From Shewanella nanhaiensis (GTDB lineage Bacteria > Pseudomonadota > Gammaproteobacteria > Enterobacterales > Shewanellaceae): a DNA stretch of 64,000 nucleotides. Shown one piece after another: positions 27,220 through 36,939 of this stretch. How positions within the stretch are numbered: position 1 is the first letter of the stretch; each line of letters opens with the position of its first letter. The notes beneath the pieces are model-generated. The model did no database searches. It saw only the letters and a list, made by a program, of their open reading frames with translations, and had not been told where the DNA came from. A program made the position numbers and the translations under genes. The stretch spans positions 94,666 through 158,665 of the forward strand of contig NZ_JAHZST010000013.1 of NCBI RefSeq assembly GCF_019457885.1, in the 5' to 3' direction.

Positions 27220-29601
27220 TTAATCTAAAGTTAACTCAATCGTATCAACCAAATCAGCTTCAATCTGCGCTTCAGTAAACACAACAGGTCGCCACTCCCC
27301 CTTAGAGAACAGACGAGTTTGATCCACAAAGTGCTCAGACTCGGGGTCGTGTGACTGACCATAGGTTAAGAAGGCCTCAGCTTGAGGTCCAGATTCTGTA
27401 AACTCCAGTGCCATTAACCAGCTCGCTCCATGGAATACTGGGTAACCATAACTGGCAACCTTAGCACTGCTACCTGTGTTGATATTAAAGACTCCATCTA
27501 TGGTTCCACCGCCGGGAATGGCAATTTTCTCATCATTTTTCATATGATATTGGATTGAGCCTAGTGGCGCAGACAGTGGAATATTCACACTAGCAAGATG
27601 CTTGACCGTGCCAGCTAACGCTTGCAGGATAGGATCGCTGTTACTGCTGCCTTCATGCTCCATCAGCTGATAAGGTGTTGCTATAGGCCTTTTGACATTA
27701 AAGCCTTTGCTAAAGAGACTATCACTCAAGGCTTGCTCACCACCCACATCAAACACTTTAAGGAACTCTCTGAAAACATGAGCCCCCTGACTCTCATTAC
27801 GATATAGACCATCCCAATTTGCTAATGTGGTACACGCAGCAGAGATATCCACAACCTCCTGACTCTCAAGAGTAATATCCGTTACTCCTGTACAGCGCTC
27901 CACCAGCTGATCTTTAAGCAGTTCAGAAACTTGTGCCCGCTCACTGGTAGCCACTCCTTTAAGCTCATCAATATTGAACTTACCGTCAGCACCTGAGATC
28001 CCTAGAGGTGAATGCTCCTCTAACATAGTGGCATTCATACGGGTACGAGGGCTACGGATCGTTTGCTCTGGGCCATACACAAGGGAGTACCCCTCTAACG
28101 GCTCAGTGCCATGGGTAAGCCAATGACTACTATTAGCATTGAAAACATAATCACTACGCATAGCTTTGGGCGCACGCTCGAAAGGAACAACGCCAGGAAT
28201 AGGTGTAGTGCCAGTATCTATCCACTCAAACAGTGACATACTGCCATCGAGTACAAGCTGACCACGACCGCCTTGCCACAACGCCTTACCTACAGGATCG
28301 TTATTAACAAAGTCCTTTAGCAGAACCAGCGCAAACGCATTCAGGTTAGGTGCTCTTGAGCCATCGATATAGAAGGCATTACCTTTATTATCTGTGGCCA
28401 TGGTATTGACCCAAGGGATCCCTTGGTAGGTCGCAAAGGCCGCTTCAAACTCCTCAATTGAGGTCGCTCGTCCCATGGCAAACCATTGACTAACCATATT
28501 GCCGTTATTGAGATTCGCATCGCGATAGGTCACAGCACTGCCATCAGGATACCAGCCAATCATGGGGCCATAATGAGAAGAGTAGAGGGTCTTTTTCACC
28601 TCAGAGTGACTGCCATCTTCATTCTTAACTGAGACGCTATAATCTTGGCTCGTCATCTGCTTATACTCACCATCATAGAGATAACGGGTCGGATCGGCAG
28701 GATCTAACGTCAGGCGGTAGGTAGTCAAACGCTTAGATTGAGAGACGGTATGAGTCCAAGCAACATGCTCATTGAAGCCGATTAATACTCCTGGGACACC
28801 AACAAAAGAGACGCCGGTAACATTCATCTCACCGGGGATCTTCAAATGGTTCTCCACAAATCGCAGGTTACCACCCCAGGGAAAATGTGGATTAGAGAGC
28901 AGCATGCCACTACCAGATTCGGTTTTATCACGGCCTAGCGCCCAGCCATTACTGCCCAAGCCTTCGTTTTGAGCGGCGATCTCATTAAAAGTTTGCCCTA
29001 GTGCCTTTTCACTCGTGGTGGGCGAGGCTGTCGCAATTTGCGCACTTAATGCACCACCACTGGCAAATAGCGCTAACTTAAGATGATAAGCTTGCAGATC
29101 GGTCACGGTAATTTCAGGTATCCAATCGACCCCACGACAGGGAGAGGGGTAGTTTTGTGAGCCCGCTTTATCGATCACCGCCTGATTAAACCCATCCGCG
29201 TAACCTGTTAGCAAGTCAAGCTGCTCCTCGGTCATCCCCTCAATGGAGTTTTCTGCATCACTATAGATATTTAAGGCTTGAGTTCCAAAATCTGTGATGA
29301 GATTTGAGTTACCGTTTCCGGCACCAAAAGTCAGCGCTCGCTCTCCACGAACTTCAACGATCTGCTCAGCCAGAGTACACATATTTTCCTGAGCATGGGC
29401 ATAAGCTTGTCCATAACCTAGGGCTTTAAAATCTGATGCTGTAATATGGGGAACACCAAAGGAGGTGTACTCAATTTTTGCGCTACTTGGTAACACAACC
29501 TCCTCTTCTGGCTCACTATCACTGCTGTTACAACCGGCTAACGCAAATGTTAATGCCAGTGCGATAGGTGTAAGGTGTCTCTGTTTATTATTATATTTCA
29601 T
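27220..29601 (-). CDS. Penicillin-amidase-family Ntn-hydrolase, lipoprotein (acylase; AHL or beta-lactam type)
   Basis: 793 residues. A lipoprotein signal ends in LAGC (Cys24). The alpha-chain region (VPHITASDFKALGYGQAYAHAQENM) is followed by the self-processing site at GLGSNGWALG, where Ser217 would become the N-terminal nucleophile of the beta chain, and by SNPHFPW and GVPGVLIGFNEHVAWTHTVS. This is the layout of penicillin, aculeacin and acyl-homoserine-lactone acylases. Substrate cannot be assigned; outer-membrane or periplasmic anchoring fits AHL degradation or scavenging. ATG 29601 is used because it directly starts the signal peptide and follows AGAGG. A membrane AraC regulator gene is divergent. 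Confidence 0.85.
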   Translation of the reverse strand: MKYNNKQRHLTPIALALTFALAGCNSSDSEPEEEVVLPSSAKIEYTSFGVPHITASDFKALGYGQAYAHAQENMCTLAEQIVEVRGERALTFGAGNGNSNLITDFGTQALNIYSDAENSIEGMTEEQLDLLTGYADGFNQAVIDKAGSQNYPSPCRGVDWIPEITVTDLQAYHLKLALFASGGALSAQIATASPTTSEKALGQTFNEIAAQNEGLGSNGWALGRDKTESGSGMLLSNPHFPWGGNLRFVENHLKIPGEMNVTGVSFVGVPGVLIGFNEHVAWTHTVSQSKRLTTYRLTLDPADPTRYLYDGEYKQMTSQDYSVSVKNEDGSHSEVKKTLYSSHYGPMIGWYPDGSAVTYRDANLNNGNMVSQWFAMGRATSIEEFEAAFATYQGIPWVNTMATDNKGNAFYIDGSRAPNLNAFALVLLKDFVNNDPVGKALWQGGRGQLVLDGSMSLFEWIDTGTTPIPGVVPFERAPKAMRSDYVFNANSSHWLTHGTEPLEGYSLVYGPEQTIRSPRTRMNATMLEEHSPLGISGADGKFNIDELKGVATSERAQVSELLKDQLVERCTGVTDITLESQEVVDISAACTTLANWDGLYRNESQGAHVFREFLKVFDVGGEQALSDSLFSKGFNVKRPIATPYQLMEHEGSSNSDPILQALAGTVKHLASVNIPLSAPLGSIQYHMKNDEKIAIPGGGTIDGVFNINTGSSAKVASYGYPVFHGASWLMALEFTESGPQAEAFLTYGQSHDPESEHFVDQTRLFSKGEWRPVVFTEAQIEADLVDTIELTLD

Positions 29602-29864
29602 CGCAATTAAACCTCTGGTAGCTGCCACCCTGTGAGTTCCATGGGCACACCACTTCATCAAAATAAAAGTTCATGGTTTGATAACCATTTGTTACTTTAT
29701 TATCTATGTGGGTTCTACTCGACCGCCCCGACCCGTTCGGACTTTTTGATTTACAATAAAAATCATAAGGTTATAATTCACACCTCAATTTTTAGTGTTT
29801 AAATTGTTAAAAGGCAGTAACACAGGCCATTTATCGGCATCACAAGGTAGAGCAGAGGAAAGCG

Positions 29865-31040
29865 ATGCAGTTAATGACAATCTTGTTGCTTATCTCTGTT
29901 GGAATGAGTTTCTTTATGATGGGATATGCGGCCACCACGCCCCATCAAAATGCCAAGGCGCGGCTCTGCTTTTCACTGATGTTAGTGGGTTTGATAAGCT
30001 TGATGATCGAGCTGGCAATTTTTGAGGAGGGAGGGAGTTTTCTCTACATCATCTCAATCTCTGGCCCTCTATCAGTCTCGGTTCCTATCTTTTTTTATCT
30101 CTATTTCAAAGCCAGTGTTGGTTTAAGTGATGAGTTTCAGTGGAGAAATGCCAGACATCTGGTGATCCCATTTATCTATCTCGCTATCATGATGCCCTAT
30201 AACCTTTTGGATGAAGCAGGTAAGAGCCACTTCTTCTCACAGGTTTATGCTCAAGAGGTGATATCTTGGCCCCTGTCGATGACGCCTATCCGCTTCTCTC
30301 GTCTGCTTATTCTCAGTAGCTTGGGCCTGTTTTACCTCTACCTAAGCTGGCGAGAACTGCATGTAGAACTCAATAATAAGAAGCAAGATGTGCTCAGAGA
30401 GATGAACAAACTCAAGGGCGCATTTTTAGGAATAAGCCTCAGCTTTATCGTGATTTTTCTCTTCTTTCTATTTCGACTGCCACACCAATTTACTTGGATG
30501 ATCTCATCCATACTTCTGGTGATAACAGCAATCAGCTGTATGATCTTTTACTATCTGCCAGTGCTGGGAAAAAAGCTCATATCAGATGCCGATCTACATC
30601 AGCTGCTCCCCAAAAAAGCACAAGAGCTCCAACAAGAGGTAGGCCAAGCAAGCCCAGAACCTGACCCACTGGATAAACAATACCGCTCATCGGTAACAAC
30701 TGATTTGGCAAAAGAGGTGATCCATCATCTTAATTTATTGATGGAGAGAGGGATCTACAAAGATTCAACCCTCTCATTGGGCAAACTAGCCTCACAGCTA
30801 AAACTCAGCACCCACCACCTGTCCCAGATCATCAATCAACAAACCCAAGGAAACTACTTCGATCTGATCAATCAATACCGAATTAAAGATGCCCAACATC
30901 TACTCATCGATACCAATATGAGCATCATAGATATCGCCTATGAGGTGGGTTATAACAGCAAGTCCTCCTTCTATACCGAATTTAAACGTCGAACCCAGAT
31001 GACACCAAACCAATTTAAGAAGTCTAATAAGGAGCCATAA
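29865..31040 (+). CDS. AraC-family regulator with N-terminal membrane domain
   Basis: 391 residues. The N-terminal 235 residues contain about seven hydrophobic spans, followed by a linker and a C-terminal AraC DNA-binding domain (~290-388) with the two helix-turn-helix motifs LGKLASQLKLSTHHLSQIIN and MSIIDIAYEVGYNSKSSFYTEFKR. Such membrane-bound AraC proteins may sense signals directly at the inner membrane. It is divergent from the acylase gene across 263 bases and lies upstream of the AbgT gene, so either is a likely target. ATG 29865 follows AGAGGAAA. Confidence 0.85.
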   Translation: MQLMTILLLISVGMSFFMMGYAATTPHQNAKARLCFSLMLVGLISLMIELAIFEEGGSFLYIISISGPLSVSVPIFFYLYFKASVGLSDEFQWRNARHLVIPFIYLAIMMPYNLLDEAGKSHFFSQVYAQEVISWPLSMTPIRFSRLLILSSLGLFYLYLSWRELHVELNNKKQDVLREMNKLKGAFLGISLSFIVIFLFFLFRLPHQFTWMISSILLVITAISCMIFYYLPVLGKKLISDADLHQLLPKKAQELQQEVGQASPEPDPLDKQYRSSVTTDLAKEVIHHLNLLMERGIYKDSTLSLGKLASQLKLSTHHLSQIINQQTQGNYFDLINQYRIKDAQHLLIDTNMSIIDIAYEVGYNSKSSFYTEFKRRTQMTPNQFKKSNKEP

Positions 31041-31205
31041 TGGTGATATTATCGCCTCTCTACGTCCATTTTTAAGCCAAATTAAGTTTGAATTAAAGCA
31101 ACTAGGACACTATGAAGAGTCCACTCGGATATTTCGAGTAAGAAAAAGCCGCGACTAATGATAATTAGTACACAGACGGTAAAAATATAATAAAAGGGAT
31201 AAAAA

Positions 31206-32822
31206 ATGGGATTGAATAAAGATGAGAGCTTGCCGCAAGATCTCAACTCTTCAGGGTCTCCTGAGAAACAAAGTGGCGCATTTGTTCGCTTTCTGAATAT
31301 TGTCGAACGCCTAGGTAATTTACTTCCCCACCCCATTACACTCTTTGCCATCTTCTGTATGGCCGTAATCGTGATCAGCGGTATTGCTGGTTATTTTGAG
31401 CTTACCGTGACAGATCCAAGACCTGTTGGCGCCTCTGGCCGCAGCGAAGATGGACTTATCCATGTGGTCAGCTTAATGAACGCCGAAGGCTTGAGAATGA
31501 TAGTCTCAAACCTTGTCACCAACTTCACAGGGTTTACTCCCCTCGGAACCGTACTGGTCGCACTCTTAGGTGTCGGTATCGCAGAGCGCTCTGGCATGTT
31601 ATCAGCGGCTATGCGCTCACTCGTAATGGGCGCTTCTAAACGTCTAGTCACACTGACCATCGTCTTTGCAGGTATTGTATCTAACACCGCCTCAGAGCTT
31701 GGCTATGTAGTGCTTATCCCGATGGCAGCCTTGATATTTCACTCTCTGGGTCGTCATCCCTTGGCAGGCCTTGCGGCAGCCTTTGCTGGTGTCTCTGGTG
31801 GCTACAGTGCAAACTTACTATTGGGCACCGTCGATCCTCTGCTCTCAGGGATCACAGAAGCAGCTGCTCAGATGATTGACCCTGACTACATTGTTGGTCC
31901 TGAGGTGAACTGGTACTTTATGTTTGTCTCGACCTTCCTTATCACAGGTTTGGGCGCCTTAGTCACAGAGAAGATTGTCGAGCCTAAACTTGGAAAATAC
32001 GATCCAAGTGAGGCCAATATCGACCTGTCTAATCAGCCCATGGATGGAGTAACGGCACTTGAGAAAAAAGGGCTAAAGGCGGCAGGCATCGCCATTGTAG
32101 TCCTATCTGCGCTCGTCGCACTAACTGTTGTACCAGAGAATGGTCCCCTCAGACACCCAGAAACAGGGCTAGTTGCAGGCTCACCTTTCCTTAAAGGGAT
32201 TGTGGCCTTTATCTTTATCTGTTTTGCGATCCCAGGTCTGGTTTACGGTAAAGTGGTCGGCACCATGAAGCGTGATAAAGATGTGATTGATGCCATGTCC
32301 CACAGCATGAGCTCAATGGGCATGTATATCGTACTCGTCTTCTTTGCCTCGCAGTTCGTTGCCTTCTTTAAATGGACTAACTTAGGTGCAGTACTTGCGG
32401 TATCTGGCGCCGATGCCCTAAACGCCATCGGCCTAACCGGCCCGCTGGTATTTGTACTATTTATTATGATGTGTGGGTTTATCAACCTTATGCTCGGTAG
32501 CGCTTCGGCTCAGTGGGCCGTAACCGCTCCTATCTTTGTACCTATGTTGATGTTGGTAGGCTACGCACCTGAAACCATTCAGGCGGCTTATCGTATTGGG
32601 GATTCAGTGACCAACCTTATCACCCCCATGATGAGTTATTTTGGACTGATCTTAGCGGTTGCTTCGCAGTATAAGAAGAACTTAGGAATTGGAACGCTAA
32701 TCGCGACCATGCTGCCCTACTCGATCGTCTTCTTTATCGGTTGGACCTGCTTCTTCTTCCTTTGGGTATTCGTACTTGGTTTCCCAGTAGGCCCAGGCGC
32801 TGCAACCTACTACACACCATAA
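31206..32822 (+). CDS. AbgT-family transporter
   Basis: 538 residues with about twelve hydrophobic segments. The family signatures are the N-terminal NIVERLGNLLPHPITLFAIF and the conserved SAQWAVTAPIFVPMLMLVGY and GDSVTNLITPMMSYFGLIL segments. AbgT proteins import p-aminobenzoyl-glutamate in E. coli, and others of this family export sulfonamides. No abgA/abgB peptidase genes adjoin it, so the import role is uncertain. It lies 165 bases behind the AraC-type gene, with its own good ribosome site AAAAGGGAT. Confidence 0.88.
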   Translation: MGLNKDESLPQDLNSSGSPEKQSGAFVRFLNIVERLGNLLPHPITLFAIFCMAVIVISGIAGYFELTVTDPRPVGASGRSEDGLIHVVSLMNAEGLRMIVSNLVTNFTGFTPLGTVLVALLGVGIAERSGMLSAAMRSLVMGASKRLVTLTIVFAGIVSNTASELGYVVLIPMAALIFHSLGRHPLAGLAAAFAGVSGGYSANLLLGTVDPLLSGITEAAAQMIDPDYIVGPEVNWYFMFVSTFLITGLGALVTEKIVEPKLGKYDPSEANIDLSNQPMDGVTALEKKGLKAAGIAIVVLSALVALTVVPENGPLRHPETGLVAGSPFLKGIVAFIFICFAIPGLVYGKVVGTMKRDKDVIDAMSHSMSSMGMYIVLVFFASQFVAFFKWTNLGAVLAVSGADALNAIGLTGPLVFVLFIMMCGFINLMLGSASAQWAVTAPIFVPMLMLVGYAPETIQAAYRIGDSVTNLITPMMSYFGLILAVASQYKKNLGIGTLIATMLPYSIVFFIGWTCFFFLWVFVLGFPVGPGAATYYTP

Positions 32823-32834
32823 AGCACTTTATTA

Positions 32835-32872
32835 TATGGCTCGGTAAACTCTGTTTATCGAGCCATACTTTT
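32835..32872. terminator. Terminator between abgT-type gene and the convergent unknown gene
   Basis: TATGGCTCG (32835-32843) pairs with CGAGCCATA (32859-32867), with further pairing in the loop, followed by CTTTT on the plus strand. Confidence 0.65.
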
Positions 32873-32879
32873 CGTACTG

Positions 32880-33410
32880 TTATAACTGCTCAAACAGAAG
32901 ATAAAACTTGTGCTCTAAGGTACCATCGTAAACATAGATTTTATCGAATATCGCCTTAGCTTTATTGTCCACCAGCTCACGTATGTTCTCTCTCTCCTCA
33001 TCGGCAATACCACTGGCAGAGTTAAACGGAGTAAAGATACCGACGAGTAAGATCCCACGCCCGAATGTTCTATGGGCTTGCAGCATGGTTTTCTTATCAT
33101 ATTTCTTAGCAATCACCCCATGAACCACAGATTGAAAATCAGGCTCAATCTCAGCCTCGTCACGTGTTTCATCAACAATGTGGGGGACATCATCGGCGAT
33201 ACTATTCATTAAGCTGCGAGCATGCTCCTCATCTAAAAAAGCATCGGTGATCTCAATCCAAGTTTTCATTTTATCTATGTTAACAATGGCTTCAGGTGGA
33301 TCTGGTTGCTCTAAAATTTCAAGCGACTTCCCCTCTAGCTTTAAGTGGTCGGCAAAAGAGTTCAGCACAGCAAGTTCATGCTCCTGCTTTAAGTTTCTAC
33401 GACTAACCAT
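32880..33410 (-). CDS. Unknown protein, possible PD-(D/E)XK-like fold
   Basis: 176 residues from ATG 33410, which has a perfect AGGAGGAGGG site. I do not recognise the family. The middle contains QPDPPEAIV, then WIEITDAF, a pattern that could be the acidic strand pair of a PD-(D/E)XK nuclease core, and the C-terminal GILLVGIFTPF and KIYVYDG strands would fit an alpha/beta fold. No signal peptide or membrane span is seen. It stands alone, converging on the AbgT gene. Nuclease function is speculation. Confidence 0.6.
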   Translation of the reverse strand: MVSRRNLKQEHELAVLNSFADHLKLEGKSLEILEQPDPPEAIVNIDKMKTWIEITDAFLDEEHARSLMNSIADDVPHIVDETRDEAEIEPDFQSVVHGVIAKKYDKKTMLQAHRTFGRGILLVGIFTPFNSASGIADEERENIRELVDNKAKAIFDKIYVYDGTLEHKFYLLFEQL

Positions 33411-33789
33411 AGCCCTCCTCCTGAAATATATATCCAAGGAAACAGTTCTTATTTTTATATCTGAATTATATTTCTTACTTTTATATTCTCTCTATTTCCT
33501 GTTTCAAATACGCCCTTTACTGCTAACAATCACTAAGGTCTTACGCCGATATTTAGCAGCTAAAAATAAACCTATTAGCTCTATTATAGAAGATATTAAA
33601 GGTGTAGCTGATATATAAGTCTTTATAAAGACACTTAAAAGATAAAATAGACGCGGTTTTAGCACTGAAAAAATTACGATTTAAGAGTAAATTTTATTCT
33701 CTTAATAAGGGAGATTTAAGGCTCGCTTTTATCTATGAGGCAACAAAAAGCCCGGCAAGTGCCGGGCTTTTTATCAAGGAGTCATTAGA
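33411..33789. other. Intergenic region behind the RND operon
   Basis: About 380 AT-rich bases. I see a short inverted repeat TTAAGAG/CTCTTAA (33681-33705) and the bidirectional RND terminator, but no gene. Confidence 0.5.
33745..33772. terminator. Bidirectional terminator of the RND pump operon
   Basis: AAAAAGCCCGGC and GCCGGGCTTTTT flank an AAGT loop, a perfect 12-bp stem with T runs on both strands, 18 bases behind the RND gene stop. Confidence 0.88.
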
Positions 33790-36700
33790 TCACTCTGCGA
33801 CTTCAGTGCTTGTTTTCTTTTTCTGCTCACGCTTACTGAAAATACGTTCAACAATCACAAAGAATAGTGGCACAAAGAAGATACCTAGGAAGGTAGAACT
33901 TAACATACCACCCACAACACCAGTACCAATCGCATTTTGCGCACCAGAACCAACACCGGTACTGATAGCTAACGGCACAACACCTAAACCGAAGGCCAAT
34001 GAGGTCATCAGGATTGGGCGTAAACGCACTCGTACCGCATGCAAGGTTGCGTCAGTCAAAGAGGCGCCTTTCTCATAGTATTCCTTCGCGAACTCTACGA
34101 TCAAGATAGCGTTCTTAGTCGCTAGACCCACAGTGGTCAACAGACCCACCTGGAAGAACACGTCGTTATTAAGGCCGCGACCATAGGTTGCCAACAGCGC
34201 ACCAATAATCCCTAATGGAACCACCAATATGACCGAAATAGGTACTGACCAGCTCTCATACAGGGCCGCCAATACCAAGAACACCACTAAGATAGACAAG
34301 GCATATAGCATAGGCGCCTGATTACCCGATAAGCGCTCTTCATAGGAGAGACCGTTCCAAGCAATACCGAAACCAGCTGGTAATTTACCTGCCATCGTCT
34401 CAATACTGTCCATGGCCGCACCGGTACTAAAGCCAGGCATAGTAGCACCTTGAATGTTTACCGCAGGTAAGCCACCAAAACGCTCCAAACGCGGCGCACC
34501 AAACTCCCAGCTACCAGTAGCGAAAGCCGAGAAAGGCACCATCTCACCTTGATCGTTGCGCACGAACCACTTGTCTAGATCCTCTGGCTGCATACGCGAC
34601 TCAGCTTCACCTTGAACAAATACCTTCTTAACACGGCCACGGTCGATGTAGTCATTCACATAACTGCCACCCCAAGCCGTTGCCAATACACTGTTAACAT
34701 CATTGATGCTAAGGCCTAAAGCACGCAGCTTGGCATGATCGACATTAAGCTTGTATTGTGGTGCATCTTCCTGACCGTTAGGGCGTACACCCACTAGATT
34801 AGGATCTTGTCCTGCCATGCCTAACAACTGATTACGGGCAGCGATAAGCGCATCATGGCCTTGACCGTTCTTATCCTGTAGGAAGAGGTCGAAACCACCC
34901 GCTGTCCCCAACTCCAATACCGCAGGGGGAACAAATGCAAACACGAAGGCTTCTTTAATCGTCATAAAGTAGCCCATAGCGCGATTGGCAATCGACTGTA
35001 CATCCTGACCAGGATTAGAGCGCTCATCCCAAGGTTTCAGACCAATAAAGGCGATACCCATGTTCTGACCCATACCCGCGAAACTAAAACCAGAAACCGC
35101 AAATACAGATTGTACGTTTTCCTTTTCAGATTCCAGCAGGTAGTCGCTCACTTTATCCATCACCTTCATGGTGCTTTCTTGAGTCGCATTTGCTGGCAAC
35201 ATCACTTGAGAGAAGATAACGCCCTGATCTTCATCTGGTAAGAATGCCGTTGGTAAGCGCATAAATACCCAAGCAGTAGCAACCACTAGCGCCAGATAGA
35301 TAACAAATACACGACCTGTACGTTTGATAATAACGGCGACACTTGCTTCGTAACGTGACGTCCAGCGATCGAACGTACGGTTAAACCAACCGAAGAAGCC
35401 TTTATTGGTGTACCCATGACCCTTCTCCACAGGCTTGAGCATAGTGGCACATAGCGCAGGAGTTAGAATCACAGCCACCAATACCGACAGCGCCATAGCT
35501 GACACGATAGTGATAGAGAATTGACGGTAGATAACACCAGTAGAGCCAGACATAAATGCCATAGGCACGAATACGGCTGACAGTGTCAAACCGATACCGA
35601 CCAAGGCACCTGTGATCTGATCCATCGACTTTCGAGTCGCTTCCAGTGGGCTACAACCCTCTTCCGCCATCACACGTTCGACGTTCTCCACCACAACAAT
35701 GGCATCATCCACCAGAAGACCGATGGCCAGCACCATAGCAAACATGGTCAAGGTGTTGATTGAGAAGCCCGTCACCGCCAAGATCCCGAATGTACCCAGC
35801 AATACCACTGGTACTGCAATCATAGGGATTAGCGTTGCACGGAAGTTCTGCAAGAACAGGTACATAATAAAGAATACCAGTATTACAGCTTCCAGAAGAG
35901 TGTGTACAACCCCTTCGATAGATTTACTCACAAATGGTGTTGTATCGAATGGCAGAACCACATTCAAACCTTGTGGGAAGAATGGTTTCATCTCATCGAT
36001 TTGAGCCATAACAGCTGCAGCTGTATCCAGTGCGTTAGCACCAGCTGCCAACTGAATTGCCATACCAGATGCAGGTTTGCCATTGTAGAAAGAGTTCACC
36101 ATGTAGCTTTCTGCACCGACCTCGACTGTCGCGACATCACCAAGGAACACCTTGGCACCGCTCACATCAGATTTCAGTACAATCTGCTCAAACTCTTCAG
36201 CGGTTTGTAGACGACTCTGGGCAGAAATAGTCGCGTTTAACTCTTGCCCCTTCACTGAAGGTGAACCACCTAACTGACCAGCAGAAACTTGCGCATTTTG
36301 CTCACGGATCGCCATCACCACATCGGCGCTGGTCAATGAGTACTGTTTCAGCTTCATTGGATCTAACCAGATACGCATCGCGTACTGTGCACCAAATAGC
36401 TGAATATCCCCCACACCAGCAACACGACTCATTGGATCTTGAATGTTAGCCGCCACATAATCGGAAATATCCGCCTTATCCATGCTGCCATCATCAGAAA
36501 CAAAACCCAGTACCATCAAGAAGCCAGCACTGGTTTTCGCGACGCCCACACCTTGTGCTTGTACCTCTTGAGGCAACAAAGGCATCGCCAACTGTAGTTT
36601 GTTCTGCACCTGTACCTGAGCGATATCACCATCCGCTTCGGCATTAAAGGTTAGTGTGATCTCTGCATTACCAAAACTATCACTGGTAGATTTGATATAG

Positions 36701-36927
36701 CGCAGGTGGTCAAGACCAGTCATACGCTGCTCAATCACCTGCGTTACAGTATCTTCAACCGTTTTAGCTGAAGCACCTGGGTAGTTAGCAGTAATAGCCA
36801 CCGTTGGCGGCGCAATACTGGGATACTGGGATACGGGCAAGCCCTTAATGGCCATAAGTCCCGCCAGCATAATAATAATGGCGATCACCCAAGCAAAGAT
36901 GGGGCGATCGATAAAATAACGTGCCAT
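33790..36927 (-). CDS. RND multidrug efflux pump inner-membrane transporter (HAE1/AcrB family)
   Basis: 1045 residues, the length of AcrB (1049). The start MARYFIDRPIFAWVIAI, the duplicated twelve-span layout with large periplasmic loops, the proton-relay aspartates in GLLVDDAIVVVEN and the lysine in VGLATKNAILIVEFAKEY identify an HAE1 pump. It exports drugs, bile salts or solvents by proton antiport together with the adaptor encoded 12 bases upstream. No TolC-type outer-membrane gene is adjacent, so a TolC elsewhere is presumably used. Confidence 0.95.
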   Translation of the reverse strand: MARYFIDRPIFAWVIAIIIMLAGLMAIKGLPVSQYPSIAPPTVAITANYPGASAKTVEDTVTQVIEQRMTGLDHLRYIKSTSDSFGNAEITLTFNAEADGDIAQVQVQNKLQLAMPLLPQEVQAQGVGVAKTSAGFLMVLGFVSDDGSMDKADISDYVAANIQDPMSRVAGVGDIQLFGAQYAMRIWLDPMKLKQYSLTSADVVMAIREQNAQVSAGQLGGSPSVKGQELNATISAQSRLQTAEEFEQIVLKSDVSGAKVFLGDVATVEVGAESYMVNSFYNGKPASGMAIQLAAGANALDTAAAVMAQIDEMKPFFPQGLNVVLPFDTTPFVSKSIEGVVHTLLEAVILVFFIMYLFLQNFRATLIPMIAVPVVLLGTFGILAVTGFSINTLTMFAMVLAIGLLVDDAIVVVENVERVMAEEGCSPLEATRKSMDQITGALVGIGLTLSAVFVPMAFMSGSTGVIYRQFSITIVSAMALSVLVAVILTPALCATMLKPVEKGHGYTNKGFFGWFNRTFDRWTSRYEASVAVIIKRTGRVFVIYLALVVATAWVFMRLPTAFLPDEDQGVIFSQVMLPANATQESTMKVMDKVSDYLLESEKENVQSVFAVSGFSFAGMGQNMGIAFIGLKPWDERSNPGQDVQSIANRAMGYFMTIKEAFVFAFVPPAVLELGTAGGFDLFLQDKNGQGHDALIAARNQLLGMAGQDPNLVGVRPNGQEDAPQYKLNVDHAKLRALGLSINDVNSVLATAWGGSYVNDYIDRGRVKKVFVQGEAESRMQPEDLDKWFVRNDQGEMVPFSAFATGSWEFGAPRLERFGGLPAVNIQGATMPGFSTGAAMDSIETMAGKLPAGFGIAWNGLSYEERLSGNQAPMLYALSILVVFLVLAALYESWSVPISVILVVPLGIIGALLATYGRGLNNDVFFQVGLLTTVGLATKNAILIVEFAKEYYEKGASLTDATLHAVRVRLRPILMTSLAFGLGVVPLAISTGVGSGAQNAIGTGVVGGMLSSTFLGIFFVPLFFVIVERIFSKREQKKKTSTEVAE

Positions 36928-36939
36928 AAATTTGCCCTA

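Noticed and set aside
31206..32822. A p-aminobenzoyl-glutamate utilisation operon
   Set aside because: Only the transporter is present; no AbgA/AbgB peptidase genes lie on either side.
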